45,479 bases of DNA from NCBI GenBank assembly GCA_021791335.1, contig JAJYWS010000010.1:1-45479 (forward strand), read 5' to 3'. Under the pieces are notes generated by a model. The model searched no databases and had not been told where the DNA came from. It was given only the letters and a program-made list of their open reading frames with translations. Made by a program: the position numbers and the translations under genes. Shown here in pieces: positions 32,564 through 40,628 of this stretch. The first letter of the stretch is position 1. Each line of letters begins with the position of its first letter. Source of the DNA: Thermoplasmata archaeon (GTDB lineage Archaea > Thermoplasmatota > Thermoplasmata > Lutacidiplasmatales > UBA184).

Positions 32564-32579
32564 TTACGGGCCCCCGTAA
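32564..32579. repeat. Perfect inverted repeat TTACGGG-CC-CCCGTAA
   Basis: Two 7-bp arms are separated by 2 nt, giving a 16-bp palindrome. It lies 19 nt beyond the 3' end of tRNA-Pro and 65 nt after the Cas1-tail-like ORF. It could end either transcript or be a protein site. It is the right boundary of the accessory island. Confidence 0.5.
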
Positions 32580-32597
32580 TATAGCGCCCGGTGTCGA

Positions 32598-32705
32598 TGG
32601 GGCTGCCCGAATTTGAATCGGGGTCCCGGGCTCCCAAAGCCCGAAGGATGGACCATTGGTGCGGCGAGGGAGTCGCTCCCCCGGCCGAATCTACCCCACA
32701 GCCCC
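32598..32705 (-). tRNA. tRNA-Pro (anticodon TGG) with 35-nt D-loop insert
   Basis: On the minus strand GGGGCTG pairs with CAGCCCC as the acceptor, discriminator A. The anticodon arm is CGGGC-TTTGGGA-GCCCG (anticodon TGG) and the T arm is CCCGA-TTCAAAT-TCGGG. CCA is not encoded. The gene is 108 nt; removing 35 nt (32656-32690) directly after GGGTAG restores a normal D arm (GGG-TAGTGGTCCAT-CCT) and a 73-nt tRNA. The insert contains a GGGAG-CGA-CTCCC hairpin. The insertion site is the same as in tRNA-Arg at the start of the window. It lies 11 nt after the UPF0179 stop, so it may be co-transcribed. Confidence 0.9.
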
Positions 32706-32716
32706 GCATACCGGGC

Positions 32717-33145
32717 CTAAACGGCCTCCACCCGACGAAGCTTGCGGCCGATCCGGCACTCCGCGGGGGCCGCATCGACCTGTTCGATCCGGTAGCGCTG
32801 CTTGGGTGGGAGCGACGGCCCCGCGCAGATCGTCCAGTTCGGACAGTCCACCCGGCGGCAGGCGTAGCGACCCACCTCGATCGAACTACCGGCGACGGCG
32901 ATCGGGGCCTCGACCACCAGGGGTCGGGGAATCCGCTCGACCTCAACGACAGCCGCCGGGCTCTCTTGGAGCTCGCACGGGTGCTGGACCGGACGTACCC
33001 GGGTGACCCGGTAGCGGCGGCCCGAATCGAGCGTCAAACAGGCGTTGCGGTAGGGGCAGGTCCGGCAGACCGGCCCGCCGCCCTGGTAGATGAACGCGTA
33101 GCCCGGGTTCGCCTGCGCCACCGCTAAGAGGGTAATCTCCGGCAT
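32717..33145 (-). CDS. UPF0179 family cysteine-rich protein
   Basis: The 142-aa protein has the family's Cys pattern: VCRTCPYRNACLTLDSGRRY near residues 26-45 and YACRRVDCPNWTICAG near 93-108. These suggest metal or Fe-S binding. It begins MPEITLLAVAQANPGYAFIY and ends with a basic helix. The family is restricted to Euryarchaeota and has no proven function. It starts 6 nt after the G1P dehydrogenase stop, so the two are one operon, and tRNA-Pro follows 11 nt on. Confidence 0.85.
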   Translation of the reverse strand: MPEITLLAVAQANPGYAFIYQGGGPVCRTCPYRNACLTLDSGRRYRVTRVRPVQHPCELQESPAAVVEVERIPRPLVVEAPIAVAGSSIEVGRYACRRVDCPNWTICAGPSLPPKQRYRIEQVDAAPAECRIGRKLRRVEAV

Positions 33146-33151
33146 CGGTTC

Positions 33152-34261
33152 CTATCCCACGACTCCCGTCACCGTGGCGAGCCTTTGGGCCGCCTCCCGG
33201 GTGAGACCGTTGTCGCCGAGGATCGTGTAGCGTTCCGGTCGGAGGGTGTGCGCTTGGACGAGCGCCTCGACCACCTCCTCGTTCGACGCACCCAGCTCCC
33301 GGGCCGTGACCGGGGCTCCGATAGCGCGCAGGGCCTTCTGGAGCCCTTGCCAGTCGCCGCCGTGGAGGTACATCATCATGATCGCGCCGACCCCGCACTG
33401 CTCGCCGTGCAGGCCGGCGTGCTTGGCGGTCCGGTCGAGGGCGTGGCTGAAGAGGTGCTCGCTCCCCGAACAGGGACGGGAGGAGCCCGCGACACTCATC
33501 GCGATCCCGGCAACGATCATCGGGCGGATGGCGATCCAGACCGACTCTTCGAGGTTCGGTTTGATCAGGCCGGCCCGGTCGATGATCTCGTGGGCGGCAT
33601 ACTCCGCCAGGGTCGCCGCCGTGCTCGAGTACTCCTCATGCCGCAGCCGGACCGCGAGCTTCCAGTCGAGGATCGCCGTCACATTCGAGATGACGTCGGC
33701 ACAGCCCGAGGCGAGCAACCGGAATGGGGCCTGGACGATGATCGCCGTATCGGCGATGACCGCCGAGGGGACCGCCGCGTCGATGCTGAGCCGGCCCGAC
33801 GACCCCCGGAGCGAGGCCCGAGGGGAGGAGATCCCGTCGTGCGCCGCCGAGGTGGGGAGGCTGATGAACGGGATCCGGAGACGGGCGGCCACCACCTTCG
33901 TGATATCGATCTTGCTCCCGCCTCCGGCCGCGACCAGGAAGCGCGCCCCCTGGGATTCGATCGCGACCCGGGTGCGATCGACCTCCTCCGGGGTGGCTTC
34001 ACCGACCGTCAGGATCGGCGCGTCGAATCCTTCGGACTCCAGCAGTTCGGAGGCGCGATGCCCGGCCAAGGTCGCCGTCCGCGGGCCGGTGATGACGGCC
34101 CCCTTCTTCGGGAAGTCGAACTGGCGGCAGGTCGACGCGAGCTCGTTCAACACCCCGTGGCCCGCGAGCACGATCCGGGGAAAGACCATGCCGCGAACCT
34201 TGCCGAAGGGGCTGTCCAAATCGCCGGTCTGGTCGGTGTGCTTCGACAGAACCCCGCCCAT
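33152..34261 (-). CDS. egsA: sn-glycerol-1-phosphate dehydrogenase
   Basis: The enzyme reduces dihydroxyacetone phosphate to glycerol-1-phosphate, the backbone of archaeal ether lipids, and is thus a marker that the host is an archaeon. The 369-aa protein shows the NAD(P)-binding LVAAGGGSKIDITKVVA near residue 110 and ISLPTSAAHDGISSPRASL. The zinc-ligand region is GSEHLFSHALDR (about 267) with HGEQCGVGAIMMMYLHGG, whose histidines hold Zn. The length is near the family norm. A TATA-like CCCTAAAGAG lies 30 nt upstream of the ATG. UPF0179 follows in the same operon. Confidence 0.95.
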   Translation of the reverse strand: MGGVLSKHTDQTGDLDSPFGKVRGMVFPRIVLAGHGVLNELASTCRQFDFPKKGAVITGPRTATLAGHRASELLESEGFDAPILTVGEATPEEVDRTRVAIESQGARFLVAAGGGSKIDITKVVAARLRIPFISLPTSAAHDGISSPRASLRGSSGRLSIDAAVPSAVIADTAIIVQAPFRLLASGCADVISNVTAILDWKLAVRLRHEEYSSTAATLAEYAAHEIIDRAGLIKPNLEESVWIAIRPMIVAGIAMSVAGSSRPCSGSEHLFSHALDRTAKHAGLHGEQCGVGAIMMMYLHGGDWQGLQKALRAIGAPVTARELGASNEEVVEALVQAHTLRPERYTILGDNGLTREAAQRLATVTGVVG

Positions 34262-34330
34262 GAGATTGGGATTGGAGCCGGCACGGTCTCTTTAGGGTAT
34301 CGTGGCGGGCGAGTTCGCCCCCCCCGGCCC

Positions 34331-34960
34331 TCACCGACCGGGGGTATCGCCCCAGAGGATCTTGTGGGTCTGGAGCATCACCCGGACCGGGAGTCGGTCC
34401 TGCAGCACCCAGTCCCCCAGCCGGCCGGGGGGCGTGCCCCAGGCCGGCTGGAACAGCGCGAGGGCGGCAAAGGGGTGCTGACTCAGGGTGCGACGGGCGT
34501 ACAGGTAGTCCTTCCGGTCGGCGATGACGAACTTGACGGTGTCGCGGCGGCGAAGCTTCGGAAGGTTGCTCCAACGGTTGCGGGCGTCCATCTTGGAGGA
34601 GGGGCACTTCACATCGACGCTCAGCAGGGTCCGTGGGATCGGGAGGTAGGGGGTGACGTCCAATGAACCTCCCGTCTCGATCACGGTGGTGTAGCCCCGG
34701 GCGGCGAGGGCCCGGACCAGGGCGACCGACTCCGATTGAAGGAGCGGCTCCCCGCCGGTCAGGCAGACCTCCCGGGTGCCGTGGCTCTCAATCTCCTGGA
34801 GCAGGGAGGCCACGGACCGCTCGACGCCGGGTCCGAAGGAGTACGGAGTGTCGCACCAACTGCAGCGGAGGTTGCACCGGGCGGTCCGGACGAAGGAGGT
34901 CCGTACGCCGGTCCGCAGCCCCTCCCCCTGGAGCGAATGGAAGACTTCGATGATGCGCAT
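34331..34960 (-). CDS. queE: 7-carboxy-7-deazaguanine synthase, radical SAM
   Basis: QueE rearranges 6-carboxytetrahydropterin to 7-carboxy-7-deazaguanine using a 4Fe-4S cluster and SAM, for archaeosine in tRNA. The 209-aa protein begins IIEVFHSLQGEG, the substrate-binding N-terminus. The cluster motif is RCNLRCSWCDTPYSF (C-x3-C-x2-C, residues 29-36), and the SAM-binding segment is VCLTGGEPLLQ. KFVIADRKDYLYARR and a QPAW segment lie late. The length and order are typical. It lies between egsA and leuS with its own spacing; other archaeosine genes are outside the window. Confidence 0.92.
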   Translation of the reverse strand: MRIIEVFHSLQGEGLRTGVRTSFVRTARCNLRCSWCDTPYSFGPGVERSVASLLQEIESHGTREVCLTGGEPLLQSESVALVRALAARGYTTVIETGGSLDVTPYLPIPRTLLSVDVKCPSSKMDARNRWSNLPKLRRRDTVKFVIADRKDYLYARRTLSQHPFAALALFQPAWGTPPGRLGDWVLQDRLPVRVMLQTHKILWGDTPGR

Positions 34961-35120
34961 GGGGCGACTGGCCAGAGGCGGCCCGGTTCAAGGCTCTTTG
35001 CGAACGGCGCGTCCGACTCGAACGAGGGCAGGGCGTGACCCGGCGGCCCGCGGGGAAACGCGGCCGCCGGCGGCCCGGGGACCCGTCAGCGAAGGGCCGG
35101 GTGAATTCCCGCACACCCCT

Positions 35121-35129
35121 CAAATACGG
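35121..35129 (+). promoter_or_regulatory. TATA-like element for leuS
   Basis: CAAATACGG is centred about 23 nt before ATG 35148 in otherwise GC-rich DNA. It sets the start well downstream of the ORF track start (34776), which overlaps queE. Confidence 0.5.
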
Positions 35130-35147
35130 CCCCCGACTCGGTCGGTC

Positions 35148-38063
35148 ATGGATCCCGGTCGGGCCGCTCATTGGCAGGAGGCCTGGGCCCGCGAAGGGAT
35201 CCCGATCGCCCGGCGCAAGGAGGGGGTCCCCAAGTTCTACGCCTTGGTGGCCTACCCGGGGCCGAGCGGGTTCCTCCACGTGGGGCACTTCCTCGGGCTG
35301 GTCTACGCCGACATCCTCCACCGGTACCACCGGATGCTCGGGGAGCAGGTCTTCTTCCCGACCGGCGTGCACGCCTCGGGGTTGCCCGCGGTCGTCTTCG
35401 CGGGCAAGGTCCGAGACGGGGACCCGGCGGTCCGTCAGGCCCTCGACGAGCTCGGCCTCCCCGACGAAGAGCGGGCCCGGATCACCGACCCCGTCGCGGC
35501 CGCCCGGTTTCTCGGGGACCGGTATCTGCAGGATTTCCGGTCGATGGGGATCCTGGTCGATCCCACCGCCTGCCTGACCACGGTCGACGACGACTACCGG
35601 GCGTTCATCCGCTGGCAGTTTCATCGGTTGAGGGACCGTGGGGGCCTGGTCCAGAAGGCGTACTTCGCTCCGGTCTGCCCGGTCTGCGGCCCGGTGGCGG
35701 TCGACGCCTCCGAGACCGACCTCTCCTCGGGGGGAGGGGCCGAGGTCGTCCTGTACACCGCCGTACCGTTCGCCCTGGACGACGGACGACTCCTGCTCGC
35801 CGCCACGCTCCGACCCGAAACCGTCTACGGGGTCACGAATCTCTGGCTCCACCCCACCGAACCGCTCCGGGGGTGGACCTACCAGGGCCGACGCTACCTG
35901 GTCGGCGAATCCGCCGCCCCGCGGCTCCTCGAGCAGCACGGCGGCGAGCTCGGGGGGGCGGTGCCGGCCGAGGCGATCATCGGCCGGACGGTCCAGGTCC
36001 CGCTGACGGGCCGGACGGTGCCCGTCCTGGCGAGCCGGATCGTCGACCCCGGGATCGGCACCGGGGTCGTGATGTCGGTGCCGGCCCACGCCCCAGCCGA
36101 CTTCCTGGCAGTTCAGGAACTCGCCCCGGAGCTCCGCGGATCGGTTCCCCCGATGGTCGAGGTGCTGGAGATCCCGGAGGAGGCCCCGCTCAGCGGTTCC
36201 GAACGGGCGCTGCGGGCATTGGAGGGCGCCCCGGCCGAACGCGCCCTCCGGGCGACCGGGGCCCGGTCCCTGGACGATCGGGGGCCGCTCAGCGAGGCGA
36301 CCGAGCGGCTGTACCGTCTCGAACTGGTCCGCGGCCGCATGACGGTGGGGGCGTATAGCGGCCGCCCGGTCCGGGAGGTCCGCGAAGCGGTGGCGGAGCT
36401 GCTGATCCGGGACCACGGGGGGATCGAGTTCCGGCAGTTCTCCGAGGCGGTCGTCTGCCGCAACGGCCATACGGTCGTGATTCGACGGATCCCGGATCAG
36501 TGGTTCCTCGCCTACGGAGATGCCGGCTGGAAGGCCGAGGTCCGCCAACGGCTGCCTCGGCTCCGCGTCCAACCGGACGACTACGCCCGGGAGGTTCCGG
36601 AGGTGGTGGAGTGGCTCGACGACCGTCCGTGCATCCGGCGGGGTCGATGGCTCGGGACGCCGTTCCCGTTCGCGCCCGAGTGGACCATCGAGCCGATCGC
36701 CGACTCGACGTTCTACCCCGCGTATTTCATCGTGCGGCGCTTCGTCCGGGCCGGCCGCCTCTCGGTGGCCCAGCTCACCGACGCGCTCTTCGACTTCGTC
36801 TTCTTGGGGGAGGGTCCGGGCGAGCCGGGGGTCGATCCCGGTCTCCAGCGGGAACTGCGGGCCGAATTCGAATACTGGTATCCCCTCGACTGGAACATCG
36901 GCGGGAAGGAGCACAAGCGGGTCCACTTTCCGGTCTTCCTGTTCACCCACGCGAAGCTGTTGCCGCCCGAGAAGTTTCCCCTCGGGATCTTCGTGCACGG
37001 CTGGGTGACCAATCCGGCCGGTGCCAAGCTCTCCAAGAAGGACATCGGGACCAAAGGCGGGGCCGTGCCTCCGCTCGCCTGGGCTCTTCGGGAGTGGGGG
37101 GCCGATACCCTCCGGCTGCTCTATACCCTGGGGTCCTCCCCCAGCCAGGACCGCGAGTGGGATCCCGACCTTGTCGAGACCGTCCGCAGCCGCCTCAGCG
37201 AAGTGGAGCGGCTGGTCCGATGGACCCGGGGCGAGGGCGACGGCCCGCCGGAACTGGAGGCCTGGCTGGAAAGCGAATTTGCCCGGCAGGTCATCGGCGC
37301 CCGGGCGGCGCTCGACCGGCTCGACCTGCGGGGCTACGCCGAGACCGTCTACGTTTCGATCCCGGCGACGCTGCGGAGGTTGGTCGTCCGGGGCGGGGCG
37401 CCGAGCGCCGCCACCCGCCGGCTCGGGGATCTCTGGGTGCGGCTCCTCTCCCCGGTGACCCCCTACCTGGCCGAGGAACTGGGCGAGGGCCGGTTCCCCA
37501 CGCTCGTCGCGCAGGCCCCGTTCCCCGATCCGGCCGAACTCGCGCGGTCCGACCGGGCCGAGGCCGCCGAGCGGTTCCTCGCCCAGGTCGAGGAGGACCT
37601 CCGTGAGGTCCTCCGACCCTCCGAGGAGCGGGGGGAGCCGCCCCCGAGCGAGGCGATCTTCTATGTCGCCGCCGACTGGAAGCGGGTCATCGACCCGTGG
37701 TTGAGATCGGCCGGCGCCACGGGCACCGCCCCGTCGCCGAAGGAGATCCTGGAACGGCTCGCCCGGGACGCCCCCGAACTCTCCGTCCCGAAGGCGGAGC
37801 TCGCCCAGTACGTGATCCGGGCCGGCCCCCTGGTCCGGACCGACCCCGATTGCCCCGGCACGCTCCATGAGGAGGGTGTGCTGCGGGCGGCGGAGGGGTA
37901 TCTGGTGCGTCGATTCGGGTTCCGCCAGGTCACGGTCCACCGGGAAGAGGCCGCGGCCCCGCACGACCCGTTGCGGCGGCGGGAACGGGCCCGCCCCGGC
38001 CGGCCCGCCTTCTACCTGGTCCGCGCCGCGCGCTCCCGCGAGCCGGAGGCTCGGGGGGGCTGA
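35148..38063 (+). CDS. leuS: Leucyl-tRNA synthetase, archaeal type
   Basis: LeuRS charges tRNA-Leu. With start at ATG 35148 the protein is 971 aa, the archaeal size. The class I signature is PGPSGFLHVGHFLG (HVGH, residues 40-53). The CP1 editing domain includes ATLRPETVYGVTNLWLHP and SVPAHAPADF. The late catalytic region has YPLDWNIGGKEHKRVHFPVF and FVHGWVTNPAGAKLSKKDIG. The KMSKS loop reads KLSKK here, which departs from the consensus second and fifth positions. An anticodon-binding helical domain and a C-terminal domain follow. The last 52 bp overlap convergent dcd. Confidence 0.93.
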   Translation: MDPGRAAHWQEAWAREGIPIARRKEGVPKFYALVAYPGPSGFLHVGHFLGLVYADILHRYHRMLGEQVFFPTGVHASGLPAVVFAGKVRDGDPAVRQALDELGLPDEERARITDPVAAARFLGDRYLQDFRSMGILVDPTACLTTVDDDYRAFIRWQFHRLRDRGGLVQKAYFAPVCPVCGPVAVDASETDLSSGGGAEVVLYTAVPFALDDGRLLLAATLRPETVYGVTNLWLHPTEPLRGWTYQGRRYLVGESAAPRLLEQHGGELGGAVPAEAIIGRTVQVPLTGRTVPVLASRIVDPGIGTGVVMSVPAHAPADFLAVQELAPELRGSVPPMVEVLEIPEEAPLSGSERALRALEGAPAERALRATGARSLDDRGPLSEATERLYRLELVRGRMTVGAYSGRPVREVREAVAELLIRDHGGIEFRQFSEAVVCRNGHTVVIRRIPDQWFLAYGDAGWKAEVRQRLPRLRVQPDDYAREVPEVVEWLDDRPCIRRGRWLGTPFPFAPEWTIEPIADSTFYPAYFIVRRFVRAGRLSVAQLTDALFDFVFLGEGPGEPGVDPGLQRELRAEFEYWYPLDWNIGGKEHKRVHFPVFLFTHAKLLPPEKFPLGIFVHGWVTNPAGAKLSKKDIGTKGGAVPPLAWALREWGADTLRLLYTLGSSPSQDREWDPDLVETVRSRLSEVERLVRWTRGEGDGPPELEAWLESEFARQVIGARAALDRLDLRGYAETVYVSIPATLRRLVVRGGAPSAATRRLGDLWVRLLSPVTPYLAEELGEGRFPTLVAQAPFPDPAELARSDRAEAAERFLAQVEEDLREVLRPSEERGEPPPSEAIFYVAADWKRVIDPWLRSAGATGTAPSPKEILERLARDAPELSVPKAELAQYVIRAGPLVRTDPDCPGTLHEEGVLRAAEGYLVRRFGFRQVTVHREEAAAPHDPLRRRERARPGRPAFYLVRAARSREPEARGG

Positions 38064-38638
38064 CCGGTCGCGGGGTCCCGGCCGGACCCCGCTCGGGCCC
38101 GCGAGCGGAAGTTGAGGTACATCCGGGAGGGGGTCGGCCGGTTCGAGACCGCACGGTATTTGGCGGATTTCTTGTCCGAGTAGCTACGGGCGACGGCGCC
38201 GGAGATCTCGAAGTAGATCAGCTGGCCGATCGGCATCCCGGCGTAGATCCGGACCGGGAGCTTGACCGACATCTCAAGCGTCCAGTAGTTGCAGAACCCC
38301 TCGTCGCCCTTGCCGGCCGTGGAGTGGATGTCGATGCCGAGCCGGCCCACGCTCGACTTGCCCTCCAGGAAGGGGACGTAGCCGTGGGTCTCCGTATACT
38401 CCTGCGTGATGCCGAGGTAGAGCTGTCCGGGCAGGAGGACATGGCCCTCGGGCGGGATGCGGAACTCGCGGACCGGGTTCGGCTTGCGGGCGTCGAGGCC
38501 GCCGCCGGTGTACACCGATAGCCAGGGACCCAGGTGGACGTCGTAGGAGTTGGTCCCGAGCGATTCGTCCCGGAACGGACGGATGACGAGCCGCCCGGCC
38601 TTAAGCTCCTCCCGGATCCGGGTGTCGCTCAGGATCAT
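38012..38638 (-). CDS. dcd: dCTP deaminase
   Basis: The enzyme deaminates dCTP to dUTP (some archaeal forms go on to dUMP). The 208-aa protein has MILSDTRIREELKAGRL at the start, the loop GTNSYDVHLGPWL, the substrate loop LEGKSSVGRLGIDIHSTAG, and the catalytic TLEMSVKLP (Glu about residue 125). The trailing 35 residues (ARAGSGRDPATGQPP...) are low-complexity and overlap the leuS 3' end, so they are probably a non-conserved tail. The TATA box CCTTAAATAGC lies 29 nt upstream, inside the end of the MEMO gene. Confidence 0.92.
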   Translation of the reverse strand: MILSDTRIREELKAGRLVIRPFRDESLGTNSYDVHLGPWLSVYTGGGLDARKPNPVREFRIPPEGHVLLPGQLYLGITQEYTETHGYVPFLEGKSSVGRLGIDIHSTAGKGDEGFCNYWTLEMSVKLPVRIYAGMPIGQLIYFEISGAVARSYSDKKSAKYRAVSNRPTPSRMYLNFRSRARAGSGRDPATGQPPRASGSRERAARTR

Positions 38639-38662
38639 GCCGGACCGCGGCAGCGGGGAGCG

Positions 38663-38673
38663 CTATTTAAGGG
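38663..38673 (-). promoter_or_regulatory. TATA box for dcd over the MEMO stop codon
   Basis: CTATTTAAGGG (CCCTTAAATAG on the minus strand) is centred 29 nt before ATG 38638. It includes the TAG stop of the MEMO gene, so dcd has its own promoter despite the 24-nt gap. Confidence 0.55.
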
Positions 38674-39523
38674 ACGGCCGGTCGGGCCCGCTCGACTCCA
38701 CCGTGAGGGCGCCATACCCGACGACCTGGGCCATCGGGGCGACCTCGCCGGAATGGCCGTATTTGAGGAGGCGCGATGCGGTCGGTTCACCCGCCAGTGC
38801 CGCCAGCAGGACCGTGGTCGGGGCGACACCGCACATCGAGATCCGGCGCCGCTCGACGACCTCGTAGAGCCGGGCCGGGTCCCCCCGAAGGATGGCGTCG
38901 AGCGCGAACCGGTCCTCGGCGGCCGCCACCTCGGGGGCGACGTAATGGGAAAAGTCGGTCGAGGCGACCAAGAGGACGTCCTGGCCCCGGATCGCTTGGG
39001 CCACCCGGACCCCGACCGCGCGGAGGTCGGGGAGGGCGGCCATCGCCACCTGGAGCGCGACCATCCGCGGTTTGGGCTCGACGTACTCCAGGAACGGGAG
39101 TTGGACCTCGATGGAGTGCTCCCGCTCGTGGGCCGACTCGTCGATCTCGAGCGGCGGTCGGTCGAGCCGGTCGACCAGATCCTCATCGACCTCGGTCGGC
39201 CCGAGCGGGGTCATCCAGGGGCGTCGGGAAAGGGCGAATCCGCCCCGCCCGTGATGGTCGACCCCGAGGAACAGCACCGTCGGGAACGGGGGCTCCTCGG
39301 CCACCCGCCGATAGGCCCAGGCGGCGATGGCCCCCGAATAGACGAGGCCGGCGTGGGGCACGACGAGGGCCCGGAGCCGTCGCGCTCCGGAGCGCTGGCG
39401 GGCCGGGAGCCCCCCCGGCCCCCGGAGAGGGTCGCAAAAGCAGGCTTCGACCAAGTTCGCCAGCGCGGCGGCATCGGCCGGATAGAAGCTTCCGGCAACC
39501 GCCGGCGGCCGGGGCGTCTGCAC
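38663..39523 (-). CDS. MEMO1-family protein (AmmeMemoRadiSam system protein B)
   Basis: The 286-aa protein starts with the family hallmark PPAVAGSFYPAD, then RALVVPHAGLVYSGAIAAWAY (metal-site His). Next come LFLGVDHHGRGGFALS, HEREHSIEVQLPFLEY, and DVLLVASTDFSHYV, with a late GYGALTV. MEMO relatives share the fold of LigB dioxygenases; the archaeal role is unproven, though it often accompanies AMMECR1 and a radical SAM protein, absent here. The track ORF is over-extended. GTG 39523 lies 5 nt after the HIT stop and gives the canonical N-terminus, so the two form an operon. Confidence 0.88.
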   Translation of the reverse strand: MQTPRPPAVAGSFYPADAAALANLVEACFCDPLRGPGGLPARQRSGARRLRALVVPHAGLVYSGAIAAWAYRRVAEEPPFPTVLFLGVDHHGRGGFALSRRPWMTPLGPTEVDEDLVDRLDRPPLEIDESAHEREHSIEVQLPFLEYVEPKPRMVALQVAMAALPDLRAVGVRVAQAIRGQDVLLVASTDFSHYVAPEVAAAEDRFALDAILRGDPARLYEVVERRRISMCGVAPTTVLLAALAGEPTASRLLKYGHSGEVAPMAQVVGYGALTVESSGPDRPSLK

Positions 39524-39528
39524 GAGCC

Positions 39529-39948
39529 CTACCCGTCGCCCAGCTCCCGGAGCAGGGCGCGGGCGTCCGTGTCCGAAAGCCGGTTCCTCGCCGACTGGTG
39601 GAACGGATTGGGCTCCCCGTAGCGAGGGATGATGTGGAAGTGGAGGTGGAAGACGATCTGGCCGGCCCGCGCCCCCTGGTTGAGGGCGACATTGTAGTCG
39701 GGGCTCAGCCGGTCGGCCCGTCGGCAGACGGTGGCCAGGGCGTGGAAGAACTCCTCGTACTCCGACCTCGGAAGCTCGGTGAGCCGCGGGACATGCCGCT
39801 TGGGGATCACCAGGAGGTGGCCGCGGGTGAACGGGAACAGATCCAGGAACGCCAGGCACTTCGCGTCCTCGTAGACGATCCAGGCCGGGGCCCGCCGCGC
39901 GACGATCGCGCAGAAGATGCAGTCGTCCGCCGGGCCGTTCTCGGTCAC
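39529..39948 (-). CDS. HIT-family nucleotide hydrolase/transferase
   Basis: The 139-aa protein has DCIFCAIVARRAPAWIVYEDA, the usual HIT N-terminus with a zinc-type CxxC. FTRGHLLVIPKRHVPRLTEL follows, then the catalytic histidine triad HLHFHIIPR (residues 105-113) and an N-x-Q-G-A loop (NQGARAGQ). Family members hydrolyse nucleoside phosphoramidates or dinucleoside polyphosphates. A TATA-like ACTAAAGAG 26 nt upstream of the ATG gives a leaderless start. The MEMO gene follows after 5 nt. Confidence 0.93.
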   Translation of the reverse strand: MTENGPADDCIFCAIVARRAPAWIVYEDAKCLAFLDLFPFTRGHLLVIPKRHVPRLTELPRSEYEEFFHALATVCRRADRLSPDYNVALNQGARAGQIVFHLHFHIIPRYGEPNPFHQSARNRLSDTDARALLRELGDG

Positions 39949-39970
39949 GGACCTTCCGAAGGCGGGGCCG

Positions 39971-39979
39971 ACTAAAGAG
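39971..39979 (-). promoter_or_regulatory. TATA box for HIT-MEMO operon
   Basis: ACTAAAGAG (CTCTTTAGT on the minus strand) is 26-27 nt before ATG 39948, leaderless spacing. Confidence 0.5.
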
Positions 39980-40005
39980 TTGTCGAGAGGCCGGCCGCGC
40001 CCCGT

Positions 40006-40623
40006 TCAGGGCGCCGGCGGGGCCGGTTCCGGGGGTTCGGCCGGCGGCGCATCGGCGGCCGTCTCGGGGCTCGCCGGATCGGCTGCCGGGGGTTCCGAAG
40101 CCGGGGCCGCGACCCCGAGCTTCTGCTCGAGGAACCGGCGGATCTCCTCGGGCTTGGTCGACGCGATCCCGAAGTACTCGGCAAACCGACGGGTGGTCGT
40201 GAGTTCCAGGGTGGCCCCGGAGGGGTTGGTGCGGATCAGGTTCAGGCCCCGGAGCCGCTGGACCTCCTCATAGGCCGAATCCCCGATCATCCGGACCAGC
40301 GCGCTCTGGAGGATCGGCTGGTGGTAGGCGATGAGCGTGAGCGTCCGGAGGGTCCGGGGCGCCATCTCGACCGGCGTGACCGAGTGGACCGTCGGGACCC
40401 ACTCCTCCCGGAGTTGGAGCGCGTAGCGGTCGCCGACCCGCCGGACCTCGAGGGCCGACTGGCGGTGGGCGTAGTTCTCCTGCAGGGTGCGGACCGCCGA
40501 CTGGACCGGGCGGTAGTCGTCGAGCGCGAGGGCCTCGGTGATCTCCTTGACGCTGAGCGGCTTGCCGGCGGCAAACAGGAGGGCCTCGACCTGAAGCACC
40601 TCGGGGGTGGTCTTGGCCGACAT
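40006..40623 (-). CDS. scpB: Segregation and condensation protein ScpB
   Basis: ScpB is the winged-helix KITE subunit that binds ScpA in the SMC complex. The 205-aa protein begins VLQVEALLFAAGKPLSVKEI (first wing). HSVTPVEMAPRTLRTLTLIAYHQPILQSAL starts the second winged helix, and LIRTNPSGATLELTTTRRFAEYFGI ends it; this is the classical ScpB signature. The C-terminal 40 residues are an Ala/Pro/Glu-rich disordered tail. The track ORF is over-extended; ATG 40623 lies 5 nt after the scpA stop. It is the third gene of the smc operon. Confidence 0.93.
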   Translation of the reverse strand: MSAKTTPEVLQVEALLFAAGKPLSVKEITEALALDDYRPVQSAVRTLQENYAHRQSALEVRRVGDRYALQLREEWVPTVHSVTPVEMAPRTLRTLTLIAYHQPILQSALVRMIGDSAYEEVQRLRGLNLIRTNPSGATLELTTTRRFAEYFGIASTKPEEIRRFLEQKLGVAAPASEPPAADPASPETAADAPPAEPPEPAPPAP

Positions 40624-40628
40624 GGGGC

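Noticed and set aside
27052-32597. CRISPR array near the cas1 fragment
   Set aside because: I looked for regularly spaced direct repeats on both sides of cas1 and in the gaps, and saw none. Only isolated hairpins and the paired palindrome at 30121 are present.
26600-32705. Integrated element with tRNA-Pro as attachment site
   Set aside because: No duplicate of the tRNA-Pro 3' end was seen near the left edge of the island, and no recombinase other than the broken Cas1 is recognised.
34788-37964. 1058-aa minus-strand ORF
   Set aside because: Antisense shadow of leuS, without motifs; leuS carries all class I signatures.
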